Assembly (NCBI GenBank): GCA_021767885.1
Contig: JAASSM010000092.1
Span: 1-6,889 of the forward strand
DNA: 6,889 bases
Reading direction: 5' to 3'
Origin: a bacterium
GTDB taxonomy: Bacteria; Krumholzibacteriota; Krumholzibacteria; LZORAL124-64-63
Shown: in pieces, positions 5,754 through 6,889 of the stretch
How positions within the stretch are numbered: position 1 is the first letter of the stretch
Layout of the letters: the number at the start of each line of letters is the position of its first letter
Notes under the pieces: generated by a model
The model's input: only the letters and a program-made list of their open reading frames with translations
The model's database searches: none
What the model was told of the DNA's origin: nothing
Program-made: the position numbers and the translations under genes

Positions 5754-6560
5754 TCAGCCCGCGCGCTGGCGCCGCAGCCACACCAGCAGGCCGGCCAGCA
5801 GCAGCGCGCTGACCGCCACCAGGGCCCACTGGTCGCCGCCACTCTCGGCGGGGGTCTCGGTGATCAGTTCATCGCGCCACTGGAGCATGAGCGTGAGCGA
5901 GACGGCGTTGTGCACGCCGTGGGCCGCCATGGGCGCCAGCAGCGATCCCGTCCAGTGGTAGAGCAGGGCCAGCAGCGCGCCCAGGCCCACCAGGCCGAAC
6001 AGGCTCCACGGCTCCCAGTGCGCCACGCCGAAGAACAGCGCGGTGATCACCACGCCGCCGGCCACGCCCCAGCGGCCGCGGGCCAGGCGGAAGAGCAGGC
6101 CGCGGAAGAGCAGTTCCTCGGCCACCGGCGCGCCCACGCTCACCGCCACGAAGGCCAGCGCCACGCCCCCGGCGCTGCGGGGCAGGTGCTGCTCGAGGAA
6201 CTCCAGGTACTCCGGCGTGGGCGGATGCAGGCGGGACGACAGCTCCGCCAGCAGCCCCGCCGGCGCCCAGGCCAGCAGGCCGGCGGCCGCACCCACCGCC
6301 AGCGGCAGCCAGCCGCCCCGCATCTCGAAGGCGTCCCACAGCGGCTCGCCGTGCCACCAGGCCGCCGCCGCGCAGGGCAGCACCACCGCCAGCACCGCCG
6401 CCCCGAGCACCGGGCCGAAGGCGTTGCCGGTGATCTCGAAGAACAGCACCTGCCAGAACAGGTGCGCACCGAGCAGCAGCAGGGCGAAGCTCAGGAGCTG
6501 GCCGCCGGTCCAGGCTTCCCAGAGGCGGGGCCGGCGCGGGGGCTCGGGATCTCGGTACAC
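5754..6560 (-). CDS. CPBP-family intramembrane metalloprotease (CAAX protease / Abi)
   Basis: 268 residues from a GTG start. This is an integral membrane protein with about eight hydrophobic segments (roughly 21-41, 48-68, 84-104, 132-147, 165-183, 187-206, 208-226, 245-262). All three family motifs are intact: EExxxR as Glu148-Glu149...Arg153, FxxxH as Phe177...His181, and HxxxN as His214...Asn218. The glutamates and histidines form the active-site metal/water site of CPBP glutamic/metalloproteases. Bacterial members act in processing of prenylated-like or peptide substrates, bacteriocin self-immunity or regulated proteolysis; the substrate here is unknown and there is no bacteriocin gene next to it. 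The C-terminus ends in a basic RRQRAG tail, probably cytosolic. GTG at 6560 is chosen because AGGAGG sits 5 nt upstream; the open frame beyond it to 6788 runs antisense through the HAD gene. It lies divergent from the HAD gene. Confidence 0.93.
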   Translation of the reverse strand: MYRDPEPPRRPRLWEAWTGGQLLSFALLLLGAHLFWQVLFFEITGNAFGPVLGAAVLAVVLPCAAAAWWHGEPLWDAFEMRGGWLPLAVGAAAGLLAWAPAGLLAELSSRLHPPTPEYLEFLEQHLPRSAGGVALAFVAVSVGAPVAEELLFRGLLFRLARGRWGVAGGVVITALFFGVAHWEPWSLFGLVGLGALLALLYHWTGSLLAPMAAHGVHNAVSLTLMLQWRDELITETPAESGGDQWALVAVSALLLAGLLVWLRRQRAG

Positions 6561-6565
6561 GCGAA

Positions 6566-6571
6566 CCTCCT
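6566..6571 (-). promoter_or_regulatory. Ribosome binding site fixing the GTG start of the CPBP gene
   Basis: AGGAGG on the minus strand, 5 nt before the GTG at 6560. No ATG lies in frame near the first membrane segment, so this site decides the start. Confidence 0.75.
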
Positions 6572-6622
6572 GTACGCGTCGGGGACCAGCCGCTAATATC
6601 GGCCCCGCGCGCACACCCGCAA
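6571..6622. promoter_or_regulatory. Overlapping divergent promoters of the CPBP and HAD genes
   Basis: The only AT-rich patch in this gap, CTAATAT (6593-6599), reads as a -10 on both strands. Forward: TAATAT (6594-6599) with a weak TGTACG (6571-6576) 17 nt upstream, starting near 6606. Reverse: TATTAG (6593-6598) with TTGCGG (6617-6622) 18 nt away, or GATATT (6595-6600) with a 16-nt spacer. The patch is flanked by GCCG/CGGC arms (6589-6592 and 6600-6603). The two polymerases could not bind at once. Confidence 0.4.
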
Positions 6623-6636
6623 GAAAGGGGACCGCC

Positions 6637-6889
6637 GTGAGCGGACGGGCCATCGAGGCGGTGATCTTCGACCTCGACAACACCCTCACCGATTTCATCC
6701 GCGCCAAGGACGACGCCATCCGTGCCGCCATCGACGCCATGATCGACGTGGGGCTGCCGCTGGGACCCGAGGCGGCCCACCGGCGCATCTACGAGATCTA
6801 CCAGCGCGAGGGCATCGAGGATCAGCGCGTGTTCGACCGCTTCCTCGAGGCGGAGCAGGGCCGCGTGGACCCGCGCACCCTGGCCGCCG
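6637..6889 (+). CDS. HAD-superfamily hydrolase, N-terminal part (runs off the window)
   Basis: 84 codons are visible from the GTG at 6637, with AAAGGGG (6624-6630) 6 nt upstream. Motif I is intact as VIFDLDNTLTDF: Asp12 would be the phosphorylated nucleophile and Asp14 the general acid. The following helical stretch (AKDDAIRAAIDAMIDVGL, then RRIYEIYQREGIEDQRVFDRFL) is a C1-type alpha-helical cap inserted after motif I, placing it in the HAD-IA subfamily of small-molecule phosphatases and haloacid-dehalogenase-like enzymes. The pattern resembles the TIGR02253-like group (from memory). Motifs II-IV lie beyond the edge, so completeness and substrate cannot be judged. Expressed divergently from the CPBP protease gene. 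Confidence 0.9.
   Translation, partial: MSGRAIEAVIFDLDNTLTDFIRAKDDAIRAAIDAMIDVGLPLGPEAAHRRIYEIYQREGIEDQRVFDRFLEAEQGRVDPRTLAA

Noticed and set aside
6561..6788. Extension of the CPBP frame upstream to 6788
   Set aside because: It is antisense to the HAD coding start and lies upstream of an optimal AGGAGG-GTG start at 6560.
1..6889. Mobile element, CRISPR array, tRNA, rRNA or riboswitch
   Set aside because: No spaced direct-repeat array, transposase or integrase motif, tRNA cloverleaf or recognisable riboswitch core was found on reading both strands. The genes have uniform GC-rich codon use, which argues against a recent insertion.

Overview
The window is strongly GC-rich chromosomal DNA from a Gram-negative bacterium. 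The Gram-negative reading rests on a lipobox lipoprotein with a non-Asp +2 residue and on two further proteins with Sec-type signal peptides. The mix of an exported oligopeptidase B, an AbgT transporter, a Cys-rich secreted protein with an 'FEPNQ' mature N-terminus, and a tiny conserved-looking zinc ribbon would suit an uncultured or little-studied lineage such as Eisenbacteria/Krumholzibacteria-like or myxobacterial-type groups. That placement is inference; nothing here fixes the phylum. I see no rRNA, tRNA, CRISPR, insertion sequence or phage signal.

Layout, left to right. (1) Positions 1-46 may hold the last codons of a forward gene. (2) 162-863 (+) encodes a secreted protein with nine cysteines and no known function, preceded by a -10-like box inside a 15-bp palindrome (81-95). 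(3) On the minus strand, 4604-2493 encodes an exported oligopeptidase B (complete Ser/Asp/His triad), and 2409-871 encodes an AbgT-family transporter. The two are co-directional with an 83-nt gap containing a tetraloop hairpin. The transporter converges on the secreted-protein gene with 7 nt between the stop codons. (4) Divergent from the peptidase, 4803-5495 (+) encodes a lipoprotein. Its promoter lies so close to the ATG that the mRNA is probably leaderless. It is followed 40 nt later by a 57-residue CxxC...CxxxxC zinc-ribbon protein (5536-5709). (5) 6560-5754 (-) encodes a CPBP-family intramembrane protease starting at GTG. (6) Divergent from it, 6637 to the right edge (+) encodes the N-terminus of a HAD phosphatase, also starting at GTG. 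The CPBP and HAD genes appear to share one AT-rich core promoter patch in a 76-nt gap.

How the genes might work together: the peptidase and transporter are the only pair with an obvious joint logic, in which short peptides are cut outside the cytoplasm and small amino-acid conjugates are moved across the inner membrane. This is inferred from context. The most checkable point is that the peptidase keeps the family's catalytic spacing but has changed two of the four acidic residues credited with dibasic-substrate binding, and it carries a signal peptide although the characterised enterobacterial enzyme is cytosolic. I do not see a clear multi-gene system of a new type. The lipoprotein/zinc-ribbon pair is the least explained unit.
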